The notes beneath the pieces were generated by a model. That model did no database searches and was not told the origin of the DNA. It was given only the letters and a program-made list of their open reading frames with translations. Source: Triplophysa rosa (lineage: Eukaryota > Chordata > Actinopteri > Cypriniformes > Nemacheilidae). From it: a DNA stretch of 64,000 nucleotides. Shown piece after piece: positions 36,870 through 49,844 of the stretch (positions are counted from its first letter, which is position 1; every line of letters starts with the position of its first letter). The stretch covers positions 974,391 to 1,038,390 of the forward strand of contig NC_079890.1 of assembly GCF_024868665.1 (NCBI RefSeq). The letters are read 5' to 3'. Both the position numbers and the translations under genes were made by a program.

Positions 36870-36965
36870 TCCATCTTCCTTTGTGTTCAGCAGAACAAAT
36901 AAATTTATACAGACAGTCTGAGGGTGAGTAAATAAAGACAGAATTTTCATTTTCATCATGTACTG
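36870..36965 (+). repeat. Fragment of the AAAGGGACAGTTCACC repeat family
   Basis: TCCTTTGTGTTCAGCAGAAC and GAGGGTGAGTAAATAAAGAC match the right half of the family whose full copy is at 39823-40100. Confidence 0.6.
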
Positions 36966-37216
36966 ATGTTCTCAGCGCTCAGAATGTTGTAAAAATACAG
37001 CGTGGGACGCAAGGGTCTCGAGACGTGCTTTAGACAACAGAAATTGCTGTGTCAACTTGCTATTGTAAACAAGCGCATGTTTACATTAAAAAACAATGGG
37101 AAAGTACCGCAGTGCAGTGAGAGTAAGACATAATAGCTTAACTGAACTATTTGTCTACCGCATTTGACAGATGTGGTCCAGGTCATAGATTCCAATGATT
37201 TGTATCAGGTGTGTTA

Positions 37217-37326
37217 AATGAAGGAGACGTCCAAAGTGTGCAGTTTATGTGGGTCTCCGGGACCGGCGGTTTGTGTGAAGTGTTTGGTTATTCAGTGTGA
37301 CAAATGTGAAACCCACTGGTCTCAGG
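37217..37326 (+). CDS. Candidate Cys-rich exon, B-box-like spacing
   Basis: From an ATG at 37217-37219 the frame reads KVCSLCGSPGPAVCVKC, then LVIQCDKCETHWSQ, and ends at a GTGAAG donor. The cysteine spacing C-x2-C-x7-C-x2-C-x4-C-x2-C-x2-H resembles B-box or related zinc-binding modules. I could not link it securely to other exons. Possible partners downstream on the plus strand are a segment at 39382-39462 (VCPPGQRSSV, NGSWQCQL, donor GTACGT) and one at 40501-40612. The gene could be real, a remnant or chance. Confidence 0.3.
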
Positions 37327-39822
37327 TGAAGTGCTCAAAAAACATCATTACCAATATCACATGACTTCTAACTGATTTTGACATGGCCAACTGTGTCTGC
37401 GTCTTGAGGTTTGAAAAAAGTGTTGAAGGTCTGAGGAGCACAAGTTCAGGTGAGATGGAGGCATTCAGAGTTCATAGTCAAACTGGCAAGGTTACGTTGT
37501 GTCATTGTTTGATTATAACCTCTTTTGTCATTGTACTCAACTCACGCTACAAGCACACCTGTTTTCCCCGGCCAAATGGTCAGAATACGTTGTTAAATTG
37601 ATGCGATAAAAATGGAAAAATAAATCGTCTCTGTTGCTGCAGTGTGAGCGCAACAGTTGTGATTCCCAACGTTATAAATGAAATTTCCAACAAAGCTTGT
37701 CAGTGTTTGTTGGCACAGAAGGCAAACAATTAAAGGGGTGATATGACACGGCTAAAAGGAATATTATGGTTTGTTTTAGATGTAATGCAATGTGTCTACA
37801 GGATTTAAGGTTGATCAACGCTGTATTTTCCACACACCGTGCATGTTTGTATCTCCTCTTTGCTCCGCCTCTCTGAAACGCGCAGATTTTTGTACAAAGC
37901 TCATGGCTCTGAAAAGCGAGGTGTGCTGTGATTGGCCAGTTCACCAGTGCGTAGTGATTGGTGGAATACTGCAAGCGTGTAACGCCTCTGACCAGGAACA
38001 TCAGGTTCCTCTTCAATTGTGCTGACAGGTACGCCCACCTTACTTGAGTCTACATTTGGGCGGTCTTAGTCCAATCAGACCACCAGCTGATGTAGATTTG
38101 TGGGGTGTGGCTACACGAGGTGTTTCAGGCAGGTCTGGGTGAGCATTCGCTTTTACATAGAATGACTCTTTTGTTCCCACACTTTCATTTCTGCAGTTTT
38201 ACACGTCTAATACATGCATGAGCAACTTATAACACACCAAAGACACAGAAAAACACGGCATGAGTCTGCTGCTGCAATTGTACATACGTGATTATTTCAA
38301 GTTTTATTTCAGAAAGGCAACTGTTGGTGTGCCATGTGGTTGGTGTGCCGACAAATAGTGTCAGTGCACTTGCGGCCCAACCTGAGTTTCATTCCTGTCT
38401 CCAGTGTCCACACTCCCCTGTCTCTCTCCAATGCTTTCCTGTCTTTTCTCCACCGTCCTTTCAAAATTAAAGGCAAAAACGCCCCTAAAATATATCTTTA
38501 AAAAAACTAAACCACATTGATTACGTCTGAGAGAAATAAATGTTCATTTTATAATGTTTTTTAACAGAAATGAGACAACCTCGATGATGTATGCGATAGA
38601 CCTCTGGTCTGTGCTTAAAATTTAAAGGGACAGTTCACCTAAAATGAATGAAGGTAATGAAATGATGTTATCAAATGTTGTGACCATCACAATACTTCTA
38701 ATGCGAGGTTTTTTGTTTTTTTTACTTTCCGCCATCCCATACCCTCCTCCGAAAAATTCATCCATGTAGTGGCAATTAAATTTGTACGCAACAGGCAGAT
38801 TTACTAAGCATAGCTTATAGTTCCTGTAGCTCATCAGCCATGGAAAATCGAAACAATTATGGCACGTACATGCTTTATACTGCACACAAACACCTGTGTT
38901 GTTTTTATTCGTCATTACCCCAGTTTAAAACAAACTCATTTTGTGTATTTTTACAAACTCAATTTCCCCCATGAAAATTTGATGTTGGTGTTGGGAGTGC
39001 ACGGTAGAAAATCTCTTTCTGACGATGAAAGATGTACATCGTGTACATTTAATCTCTCACCTCAAAGGCAGCTGAAGTGGTGTTTATTACTTGGTGGAAC
39101 AAACAGACACCCCTGAAATAATACCATGACCCTTCAACTGGTCGAGCATGGCAGGTCGATGTTATATTATTTGAAGTCAACCATGCTGGTTTACCACAGT
39201 AACCTACAGTGTGGTATATAATACTTCAACTTTGGTTATACAAAAGGAAATCCATCAACATGAACATTATTACTACCCTTTTTTTACGACAGTTAAAGTG
39301 TGGTTGTTTTGGTAGATGTAAACACCGGACTCTCATTGAGGCTCTGAAAGGTCTTTTCAGATTGCTTTTGTTGTGATATATCAGTGGCGGAGGTTCCGTG
39401 TGTGTCCGCCTGGACAGAGAAGCTCGGTCAGGGCACAAAATGGCTCCTGGCAGTGCCAACTGTACGTGAGATTTTATGAGCTATTTCACGACGCGATGGT
39501 GTGGCACCGTGAGAGGGTATGTTATAGAAGGAAGGTATGTGCCAGCTCGGTGGTTTCAGCATGGAGACTACAAACCAAGATGGCTGCTTGGTCCAGGACT
39601 ACAAATACCAGATGCCTCGGCGGGGGACGAACAGCTGTTGTGAGGAGGAACTCCAGAGTGAGAAGAGTGTCCGTGTTTTCTGTTGTAAAGTTTTGGGGCG
39701 TTTAAGTTGTAGATTAAAAAGAAAAGAGAACCCTTTACTTTTACTCTGCCTGGACTCCATTTAAGAAGGCCACGCGTGCTTTGGTGATTCCCTACCTCTC
39801 ACAATGCCACAGATGGGATCAA

Positions 39823-40100
39823 ATTATTTCATTGTTTTTTCACCCTCGTGTCATTTGAAACCTGTACGAGTTTCTTTCTTCTTCAGAACACTTCAGAAGA
39901 TGTTTTGAAGAACGTTGATAACCAAACAACACTGAACCCCATTGACTTCCATTGTATAAACACAAAACCACAGAGACATTTCTCGAAATTTCTTCTGTTG
40001 TGTTCCACTGAAGAAAGACTCGCATACAGATTTACAACCACAGGAGGGTAAATAAATGATTATTGTTTTATTTTTAGTTTTTGGGTGAACTGTCCCTTTA
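39823..40100. mobile_element. Full-length MITE of the AAAGGGACAGTTCACC family
   Basis: It contains CCCCATTGACTTCCATTGTA, TTCTGTTGTGTTCCACTGAA and the terminus GGGTGAACTGTCCCTTTA. This is one of the most abundant cyprinid repeats. Partial copies in the window lie at about 17850, 36870, 38622, 44850, 49540 and 53722. Confidence 0.75.
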
Positions 40101-40500
40101 CGACTGAACAAACAACCAAATAAATAAATGAATGATGAATAACGCTACTGAAGTCCTTTATGAAGTTTGCTACAAAATGAGTATTTGCTCAAATGTACAT
40201 TTAGAAAAAAGTTCAACGTTTTTAAGAACGACAGTATCTACACCCGTCCTCGGTTTTGTAAGTTAAAGCAGTTATTTGATTGTTTGTGTTTTTTATAAAG
40301 TATATCAATATCAACTACAGTAGATATAGATTAGGTATTATATTTGACAACATAGACGGTATAAACAGAACACAGGACACATCCAGACACTGCGGTATAC
40401 ATCTATTTATTTACAGTATAGGCAGTTTGTAATAACATCTGAATGATTTTCATGACATGTTTTCTAATTCATTTGTTCATGTATGAATTATTCACAGTGC

Positions 40501-40612
40501 CGGGAAGCAGAAGAAGGAGATGATGTGATTTTAGACGAGACCCGAGACGCTTTTTCACGCCCAGTCGCTTTCACACGGTATCACAGGACAGACAGCGAGC
40601 CGGCAGAATGAA
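40501..40612 (+). CDS. Candidate terminal exon
   Basis: After an acceptor-like TTATTCACAG the frame reads CREAEEGDDVILDETRD, then AFSRPVAFTRYHRT, and stops with DSEPAE and TGA. The acidic, non-repetitive composition and clean acceptor suggest a real 3' coding exon. It could join the Cys-rich candidates to the left. Alternatively, the ATGAAG followed by GTAAAA at 40608-40619 could be the first exon of another gene. I do not recognise the protein. Confidence 0.3.
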
Positions 40613-40619
40613 GGTAAAA

Positions 40620-42190
40620 TATACAATATTGCGCATTTTTCTTTGTTTTTTGTTTATTTTCTTTGTGTTAGCAATTGTCTGGTTAAAGTTTATGTGAATT
40701 ATTTGCTGTAATAATATAAAAAAGGAGAATTTCTAATGGTTTGAATGGTTAAAATGGGAGTTAATTGCTTTTAATGGAAACTATAATGGTCTCTTTACTG
40801 GTGCTGTCTGGGGCTCTATTGGTGGGATGTTATCTGGCGGATGGGAACCAACAGAACAACATTAAATCCTATTGGACCCCAAACACACTAGATAAAGGAA
40901 TTTTGTACTGGTTTGAATCCTAACCAGTTGATGGTCCATTTTTACGGTTGCATTAATTGATTTGGCATGTTTTACAGGAATGTTAAATAAAATGTTTGGC
41001 TTAGATATTCTCTGTAAGAAACGGAGCGGAGAGCCGCAGCGCATCATCTCCTGATGTGCGGTGCATTCACAGTTCACTGGCGTCCGGACGCTGATGCGAT
41101 GAGACGGGGAAACCTTTACAGCATCAAACGGGGGTATAGTATCGGAGAAGGCTGACCGAGCCGTGAACCGCAGCTCCAACACGGAGCAAATTAGCATCGA
41201 CAAAAATAGCACCGCGTTTTTAGATCGCTTATGTGAGAAGCAGCAAATGCAGCCGGCGGTGTCAGGTCCTGTCACATCAGGGATGCCTAGCAATGCCCCC
41301 CCGCGTACACGACTGGTGACGGGTCAGGACTGCAGGACTGCTCGACCCAGACGGAACAAGTGCGTGATATAAGAACAAAGCTATAAAGCTACATTGGGAG
41401 AAGACACAGATACATCCCTAGACAGCAAAGATTTTTGATTAAACTGGTTATTTAAGCATCTAAAGGACACATTTAAGTTCATTCAGACAGAATGTTGAAT
41501 GTTTAGGCTGTAAGATTTAAGACATCGACATCTGTACATTGAGATCTGAAAGCTGGTCATGTCGCCATAGCGACAGAGAGAGAGAGACAGCATTAAGGAA
41601 AGGCCGAGCAGTTTAAGGCGGTTGGGAGGAGATCTTAAAAGCTTCTGCTGGAGGTGAGATGTCAGGTCAGAGCACCTCTCAACCTCCTGAACAAATCTCC
41701 TCAAACGACACCTGAAACACAAAGTGCATGAACATTTGGTACAGATGAAAACAATGAGCCATCACATTGGGAATATAGTTAGTTTGTTTGTTTGTTTAAT
41801 GCATTTGCTTTTCAGGGTGAAGTGACTTTAACAGTCTCTGAGTTGTGACATTGCAGCCCGTGGGCTTTATTAAGCATTGAAAACGCTGTCCGGAGCCAAA
41901 ACCTGTCATATTAAAATATAGATTTTCTCTCTCTATACTTTTTTGTATTCCAGCGTTTCCAAGGTCATCTGCCGTAAAGAATTGTAAAGAGAAATAGAGA
42001 AATACTCTTTATATCCATTCTGAGGGTTCTGTTTAACAGCGTCGGCTCTCCCTCCTGTCCCTCAGATTAACACCTCACCGAAGATCCATTACTGAAATGC
42101 TTTAACCGACCAGGCGTTCATATCTCCAGACAAAAGTGGGACAGAGACAAACGTGACACGAGGAGTATCCAACTTTTGTTAAATATGTAC
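40620..42190. other. Gene-free stretch with a CpG-richer block near 41020-41350
   Basis: The block 41020-41350 is GC-richer than its surroundings and carries one open frame without known motifs. It might be an unrecognised repeat. No exon was assigned. Confidence 0.3.
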
Positions 42191-42197
42191 CTGCGTT

Positions 42198-42209
42198 TGC
42201 GTGTGTGTG

Positions 42210-42253
<44 letters not shown>

Positions 42254-42283
42254 TGTGTGTGTGTGCGTGTGTGTGTGTGTGCG
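42198..42283. repeat. (TG)n(CGTG)n microsatellite
   Basis: A compound TG/CGTG run of about 85 bases, structured like the block at 4354. The open frames on both strands across it are low complexity and spurious. Confidence 0.95.
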
Positions 42284-44840
42284 TCACCTAAATCTACGTG
42301 CCAGGTTCAAGCAAGTCAGAATTGGAGTCTTTTCTCTCTTTTAGTTAATAAGATGAAGTTCACATAAATTTTGGCAAATATAAGAATACATTCACGCAAA
42401 TTTCGTGAGTTTACCAAATGTTTAGATGGATATGCGGAAAAAATGTTTTCATAACTGTTTATATTTCAATATATGCGTAGTCCTATGGTGTGATATGTTT
42501 TATGTTTAAATTGTAATGCGCAACTGTATGTTTTGTTTTATCCGTCATATTGATGATATATCTTTGTTCGGGTCTCATTTAATCCCTTGTACTTTAATTT
42601 ATAAAGAAATTCAAGGGGTTTAAGAGGAATGTGAGGGTACATTTTATTTATAAAATTTATTTGATTTATTCATTTGTATTTATATTTATTTTATTAAATT
42701 GTTGGAGATGCACTGATATATCGGCCAATAACCGGTATCGTTTGATCAAATCAATTTTTCACAGGAACGGCTATCGGGGCCGATATATCCTGTCAATCAA
42801 AAGAGGACAGGAAAATGCAATGAATTTTTGCTCAGTGTATAGAAAATGTTGAGAAACATCAGCAGTTTGACGTTCAATATTAATAGTCATTATATGAATG
42901 AATAACATTCAGAGAGTTTATTCTTCAGAATCGGCATCGGCAGATAACTCTGAATAATCGGCTATCGGTATCGTTGGAGAAATTTAGTATCGCTGCATCT
43001 CTATAAACGATAAAAAAGACAGAAAGAGAAAGAAGCTATTGTTAGTGCTGTTGTGTCTGTGATGTTTAAAGAGGAAAGTTGGTACTGCTTTTAGTATTTG
43101 TGCAGTTTTAGCATTTAGATTTTCTTCATATTATTAACCTTAGTTTTAATCTCGGTCGTAATGATGTGCACATCCCTCTGTTCATATTCAGAAATCGCAT
43201 TCTCCGTTCATGTGTGATTGACGTGCAACCCCTGCTATGTGCTTTCTGGATCTCATGACTGTATGTAATCCATCTAATGTGGGTTAAACACCAAACACAG
43301 AGAGAGAGAGAGAGAGAGAGCAACACATGCATGCAGTATTAGTCATGAATGTTAAGTGTACACAATTATATTATAACGTCTGTGTCCGGCTCCACCCCTT
43401 TTCTATATAGCCAATTGTATTTACCCACATCTGCTCTTCACCAATCACATCTCATCTCAGGAGAAAGTTGAGGGGTTCTGGGGGAAGAGATGGAAAAGTG
43501 GATGATAAATCCTGCCCCCTTAAATCAGGTCAGTTCGGCGCATGGACACGCGGGGATGTGAACTCAACGTGACCTGAATTTGTATTTTTAACGTTCTGGT
43601 TTTGCTGCTTGTGGCTCTGAAGAACTTTAGCAAGAACAGTCCGTATAGTCGAAATCCTTGGGTTTTTCCAGATTGGATCGAAACTTTTGGGCTCCGATTA
43701 TATTCTTTTCATCCAATGTCTATTCATTAAAGTTTTGGCCTTGATAACAAAATTGTTATAGCAATTTATTTTGTTTATATATTACTTATTACGCCAAACA
43801 ACCAAACAACGTAGATTGATACAAATTAGCCAGCGTCAGAAACTTTAGTTACAAATTGCAATGAGATTGTACACAACGTACTTCTGCATTTTTATTGTAA
43901 TAAAAAGTAAGTAAAAATAAATCAATTTAAAAAATAAGGACAAAATATGTAGTAGTTTACACTAGCTTGGAACTTTTCATTTAGAATTTCATCTGTTTTG
44001 ATGTTGCTTCACCAAAAACTGGTCATGCAGACTCGACAGATGAGTATATTATCGACCGATCGTGACTGTTTCTCATTGGCTGACCTCGTGCTGACCTCAC
44101 AGTTCATACTTTCCGATGGCAGTGTCTGCTTCGGTGTTAACACTCGGTGGAGACGGTGACAGTGTTCACACTTCTGGAGCCGTTTGTGTTTGGTGAGGGC
44201 AGAATGGTCATGTGGATGGGCAGTTTTGTGAATCGTTTGTCACAGGTGTTATTTTAATCTCTGCTTCTGTTCACGGCCATTTACTCCGTCGGCAAACAAC
44301 GCTTTTCATTATATGTGAAGTATTTGGAGCCGGAGACGAAAAGTTGGGTTCGGCAGTCAAGCCTATCCTTTACCAAACACAAGATCTGTTTCAAAGACAA
44401 CATTTAAAGACATCACTCTTAAAAACGAATTGGTGCTTTTGGAAAAGTTGGTTTTCTGTAGCACGTTGCATGATTCACACATATGTTTTCACCATGTTTC
44501 ACATTCAGATGTTCACCAGACAGCAAGGCCACTCGGTAGGTTTCACAACAGAGCCACAGTTTTCTGTGATCCTAGACACACCCTAAAAATAAATCTCATG
44601 AGACATCCCCACCCTAGGCGACTTTCTGCTCCCCCTTCTTCTTCTCAGATATATATCTGCTCTCAAATGTTGTGACACACATCATGAACCAACACATGCT
44701 CGGATCACACCACATACACCTGGAACAGACATCCTTATATCACACTCACACAAACAAATATCTTAAATCGCACAAAAATAAAAACGATGTCATCAGTTAT
44801 TCACTCTAATGTGTTTGTAAACCTGTATGTTACTCTTTTT
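42284..44840. other. Gene-free stretch with repeat debris
   Basis: At about 42700-43000 repeated TCGGCCAATAACCGGTATCG and ATCGGCATCGGCAGATA words mark a known type of fish dispersed repeat. A short GA run lies at 43299-43320. No exon was recognised. Confidence 0.35.
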
Positions 44841-44849
44841 TCAGCGGAC

Positions 44850-45025
44850 CACGAAAGGAGATATTTTGAAAAATGTCTATGTGGTTTTGTGTCCACACAA
44901 TGGAAGTCAACAAGTTGTTTGGTTATTGACATCCTTCAAAATATCTTCTTTTGTGTTAGAAAGAAGAGAGAAAGTCATAGTCCACTCACAACTTTTGTTG
45001 CTTACTCACGATTTCATTCTAGATT
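44850..45025. repeat. Diverged copy of the AAAGGGACAGTTCACC family
   Basis: AGATATTTTGAAAAATGTCT, ACAATGGAAGTCAACAAG and AATATCTTCTTTTGTGTTAG match the body of the element at 39823. It explains the open frames in this region. Confidence 0.6.
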
Positions 45026-45220
45026 ACAAGTTTTAGAATAGGCCTATTCACATATTCACTCATTCCTAAAGCTGGCTTGTTGCCATATAAATTTGTGGTT
45101 TAAAAGACAGTATGTCAAACTATGTAAAAATATTTAGTTGACTATTCTATCAAAAGAGTAAACACAACTACAAGTGAAGTATAAATCGAATACTTCATTA
45201 TACCTTTAAGTATATGTCCA

Positions 45221-46029
45221 CACTGTAAACCCAAATGTTCAAAATAATCAAACAGATTAAGTAATGTAAACTTAATTTTATAAAAAAGTTCTACTTACTT
45301 AAATATTTTAAGTTCGTGAAACACTTCTTTACTTTTGAGTAAAGTATAATGATTATTTTTGATTAACTTGACTAAAACTCAAAAATTTTATTTGCTCCTT
45401 ACTTAATTTAAACATGTTAATTCAACAATTGGTCAAGAAAGATTTCCAATTCCCAGCATGCTTTGCGTCAGACTGCATTAGGAGAGTAAATAAAAAAAAA
45501 TATGGTTATTTTATATGTTTTTAGTAAAGTTAAAGACTTGTTAGTGTTTAATGTTCACTTCTCTTAGATATTTAGAAGAGTTTGACATATTTTTCAGTTT
45601 TGTGGTTACCATTGTTTAGAAGAGTGGTGCATGTGCCTAGTCTCTGCAAAGCTACATTTCACCTGTAACATGTGTTATGTTACCAGTGAGCAATAACTGT
45701 GCTAATGCCAGTTCTGAGATCAGTCTCTTCTTGCTCATTTTGGATTGCATAAGTCAAGGTGTTTGATTTATGCCTATTAAGACTTGAGGAATATGCAAAA
45801 TAATGAATTTAGTTTAGTTAACTTAAAAATGCAATTTGGTACTTATTTGTTTAAGTTCTGTCTACTTAATTTCATAAAAAGGATAAATTAAATATTTAAG
45901 TCGCACTAACTCAGATTTGTTAAGAACTTTAACTTAACAGTAATCAAAATTCTCTAAAACTCAAAAATTTTGAGGCGACGAGTTGCCTCAAAATATTTGA
46001 GTATTGCCAACTTATCCGGGTTTACAGTG
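45221..46029. mobile_element. Long AT-rich element with CACTGTAAACCC ends
   Basis: The left terminus is CACTGTAAACCCAAATGTTC. The right terminus reads CACTGTAAACCCGGATAAGT on the minus strand; the first 12 bases are identical. The interior, about 800 bases, is AT-rich with many ACTTAA/TTAAGT words and no coding capacity. A similar but distinct repeat with CTCAAAAAAAATGAGT lies at about 46245-46500. Confidence 0.75.
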
Positions 46030-46499
46030 CATCAAAAGATTGAGTATAAAGTGGGGAGCAAATATACTTCAACTTTTCTGTCAATTCTTACTGTATATTT
46101 CTGGTAAGTAAAAGTGGACTTTTATTTTTAGTTAATAGTTTAGCCTATAGCGCACTTGGTTATCTTTTCGTAAAAACACTTTTTTGTAAAGCATGTCCCA
46201 ATACTGCTTTCCTTATCTCAGTGATCCGTTCTGACTCAATTTACACTCAAAAAAAATGAGTACGTTTTCAGGCTGTGAAAGCAATGAAACATACTGTTTA
46301 AATTGAGTAAATGCAAGTAAATCTGAGTAACTCAAATATTTCTATTACAATTCACCAAAAATATGATTGTATAATAAACATTTTGTTAATTAAATACTTA
46401 CTTATTTTCATTAGATAAACTTAAATAATCGTTTTAGAGAAATTAACTGTTGGATTTTAAATATATTTTTAAATATGTCCCACTGAAAAAATCACTTAA

Positions 46500-47581
46500 A
46501 TGATTTTAAAAGATTTTATTAAATGAATATAGCTGTTTATTTTTGTGATATTTACTAAGCCACTGAATTATTTTGTAGAGTGATGAAACACTTTTGCCTA
46601 ATGAGCACATTACTAATGTGGGACTGCTGATGTTTCTGAAAACATTTGCTTTGGAATGTTTTGTGAAGCAAGATTCACATCACTAGATGTCAGTGTAAGT
46701 CCAAGACGTCTGCCTTACGTTTGCATTAAACATACCCAGAGCACCGAAATGATACAGGTTGTCCTTTAATTTAAGTTAAACGTACACTTGCCTCCTTCTC
46801 TTTTTGTTTTCTTCTGCAAGTTTGTTCATCATTCTGTGAATAAGGGAGGTCCAGACTGATTGGAACAGTGGGAATGAGTCCATCTATCTCCATCTCCCAT
46901 AATGCGTCATCGTGATTGTGACGTCACAGCGGATTAAACAATCCACACAGTCTAGTGTGTGATAGAAAGCTGTTTAGAAGTGAAGATATGGTGAAGCCTC
47001 TAAAAAACAGGTTATTAGCAATCCAGCAGAGAAAATGATTCATATGTATCCCAACAATGGCCTAAACTAACCCAACCAATGGCTTTGTGCCTTTTTGACC
47101 AAACACTGGGATGAAAATAACACAGCATTTTTAGAACAGGGTGGATGAGAAAACAAATGTATTACAGTCTATTCCATATAAAATTAAAATCACAATTTTA
47201 CTTGAGCTGATGTGGTGAACAATTCATCTGTGCAATGTACATATTTTATCAAATCTGAAAATTGTGCTCTGTAATGGGCAGAACATCTGTTAACTCCTCC
47301 CCTTCAACTGTCAGTCTGATCCATTTCTCAATGACACGCCTACTTTTGTACATCCAATCAATTTGCAGTGGGGAAAAAAAGCCACGCCCTCTATTTGCTC
47401 ATTCAAAATGTCACAATACAGAATACAGTCGACTGTAACTGTAACGCAGACAGTTTTCTTTTTTGGGCCGTCACTTACTGGTCAAAGTCAATCGTCACAC
47501 AAATCTTCTGGGTGTATAGTTTAACAAATCCTTGATGTGAACAATTGTAATTGCCATATCATAAAAGAAACGTAATGTTTT

Positions 47582-47625
<44 letters not shown>

Positions 47626-48440
47626 CATGATAACAAATATCTTTGTCTGCGGTCTGGTTCTGTACACCGTGTCCGGGTGGGGTTTAGTGAGAGAGGTCAC
47701 GAGGCGGTCACTGCGCATAAGAGGACTCAGCGCTGCAGAATATGCCATGCTGCATTAGTGTTGCGCTCGACGCGAGGAGGGGGTGGATAAGTGCGGTTTA
47801 AAAGAAACCGGCACGTCTGAAAACTCAAAGAAACGATGAGAGAGAGATGAAGAGAGGACATGAGCACACTTGCATGTGCACCCAGCTCAGAATCAACCTT
47901 GCCAAATGTCGTTCATCAAATATGAATGTGCTTTGTGTACATCTTTCGGGATGCTTTACTTCATTATCTTTCTTCATCCCTCACTGTTTTTATCTGTTCA
48001 AGCTAATAAAAACCACTAAGCAATGCATATGTGCAACCCACCACCTCAATGCTAGGGTGATCTGGGTGGTTGCTAGGGTATTTAGGGTGGTTGCTAGGGT
48101 ATTCTGATAGTGGTTTGATCACTGGCTTCAATCGAAAACTTCAGACGGTGCTCTTCTATAGCGCCCCCTACCTGCCATCAGCAAGAACTATTGGCCAAAC
48201 ATTACATCACCTAATTAATATTCATAAGCCGACATTCCTCTCATCTATAAAATATCATTTTCACCTTCACTATTTCAAATCACTGCAGTTTGCTGTTCTG
48301 CGATCAGCGGGTCTTTTGCTGTAGTGTCCCTTTACACCCTTCAGCCCTTCAACACAACTGATCCCAGATCAGAGATAAACCCTCTCAATGGTCCTGAACA
48401 TCCTCCGTGCCTTGAGCTTATAGATGCAGCTACATGACCT
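46500..48440. other. Gene-free stretch with small repeats
   Basis: It contains a partial MITE at 47045-47145 (same family as 26835), a (GT)n run at 47585-47624, and a TTGCTAGGGTATT-type minisatellite fragment at 48052-48105. No exon was recognised. Confidence 0.4.
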
Positions 48441-48443
48441 TAC

Positions 48444-48559
48444 CAAAGCGAACCCCTGAAAAATGGCGGATAGTTTGGGGCGGTTAAAGACGTTAGGATC
48501 AGTTTCTATTGACATTCGATAAGGGCGAGCTCTTCGTGTGCCTTCAGGCTTAACACGAC
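48444..48559 (-). CDS. Candidate orphan exon
   Basis: Minus strand: an acceptor-like TTTCTAG at 48560-48566 is followed by an open frame reading RVKPEGTRRARPYRMS, then IETDPNVFNRPKLSAIF and QGFAL. The donor GTAAGG lies at 48438-48443. The exon is 116 bases, entering in phase 1 and leaving in phase 0. The composition looks coding, but I do not recognise the protein and found no partner exon. Confidence 0.3.
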
Positions 48560-49168
48560 CTAGAAACATTACAGTTCACATCATACAGCGAGGTTATAAA
48601 AAATAAAGTTGTTGTATAACATCAGATAGGGAAGATTAAAGACTCTGAAGTTAAACATCAGTTAAAAAGCAGTTCTGTGCTTTTTCATCTCTTTCATTGA
48701 TCATCATCATCAAGCGACTGATGCCTCACAGCAGAAAGCATTGATCACTGAGGAACCACAGAGAGACGGAGAATAATTCATTCTTATGATCCTAACTCAT
48801 GTCTCTGGCACACTGAATCAGATGTGGTTAACTAAATCAATCAAATTGATCAATCGTTGCATGCAGTCATCGGATAAATAGGAAGCAAGATGCAAATTTC
48901 TTTTTTGCCTGTTTTATACACATTCTCCTCAACATCTGTCCATTTGCTTAAATAACAGTTCTAAACCATTTAAAAGCAACTCATTTGATATGAAATCAAA
49001 TTACTTAACAGATAAATGCGAAGAATCTAGTCTATAAAGCTTGACATTTCTTTATTCAAACCCATATTTTCTCTTCTGAAGATGTTTATTAACCCACTCG
49101 TATGGATTATATTACCTTTATGGTGGATGGATGTGCTTTTTGGAACTTCAGTTGGTGAGAACCAATAT

Positions 49169-49520
49169 ATGTGACCCTGGACAACAAAACCAGTGTTATG
49201 GGTCAATTTTTCAACATTGAGATTATTACAAACTCAGGAATCTGAGAGCGCAAAAAAATCTAAATATTGAGAAAATCACCTTTGAAGTTGTTAATCAGGG
49301 GCACTGTGGCAGACCATCCACTCACAAAAATAAAGTTTTTATATATTTAAGGTAGGAAATTTACAAAATATCTTCATGGAACATGATCTTTACTTAATAT
49401 CCTAATGATTTTTGGCATAAAAGAAAAATCGATCATTTTGACCCACACAATGTATTTTTTGTCTTTTACTAAAAATGTTCCCGTGCTACTTAAGACTGGT
49501 TTTGTGATCCAGGGTCACAT
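49169..49520. mobile_element. MITE with TGTGACCCTGGA ends
   Basis: The left end TGTGACCCTGGACAACAAAACCAG and the right end, minus strand TGTGACCCTGGATCACAAAACCAG, match at 22 of 24 positions. It is about 350 bases, a familiar cyprinid MITE. It lies upstream of the ankyrin-repeat gene. Confidence 0.85.
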
Positions 49521-49539
49521 TTTTTAAAATACCAGCGTT

Positions 49540-49613
49540 GAGCTGAAGAAAGTCATATACAGCATGAGGGTAAATTTTAAAAAAACTTATGGGGGGTGAA
49601 CTGTTCCTTTAAG
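49540..49613 (+). repeat. Right-end fragment of the AAAGGGACAGTTCACC family
   Basis: TGAGCTGAAGAAAGTCATAT, CATGAGGGTAAAT and the end GGTGAACTGTTCCTTTA match the terminus of the copy at 39823-40100. Confidence 0.6.
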
Positions 49614-49844
49614 AACGACCACACGTGCCAGTGAAAAGCATATGCGTAAAATAGTTAAGACTAAATCTATGGTTAAGACACAGCACGAATTTAACATTAA
49701 ACGGTGACGTTTGAAGCAAAGTTGTGTTCTGAATGATGAAGTTATGAAACTGTTTCACACAATGCTGAATGACTGTTTGATTGACAGAAGAGCAGGGTCT
49801 CCGTGGAAACAGCGTCAACAAACGTTAGCCTGTCTGCGGAAGCC

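Noticed and set aside
43299..43320. CRISPR-like or regular repeat
   Set aside because: A simple GA run without spacers; no CRISPR array exists in this eukaryotic window.
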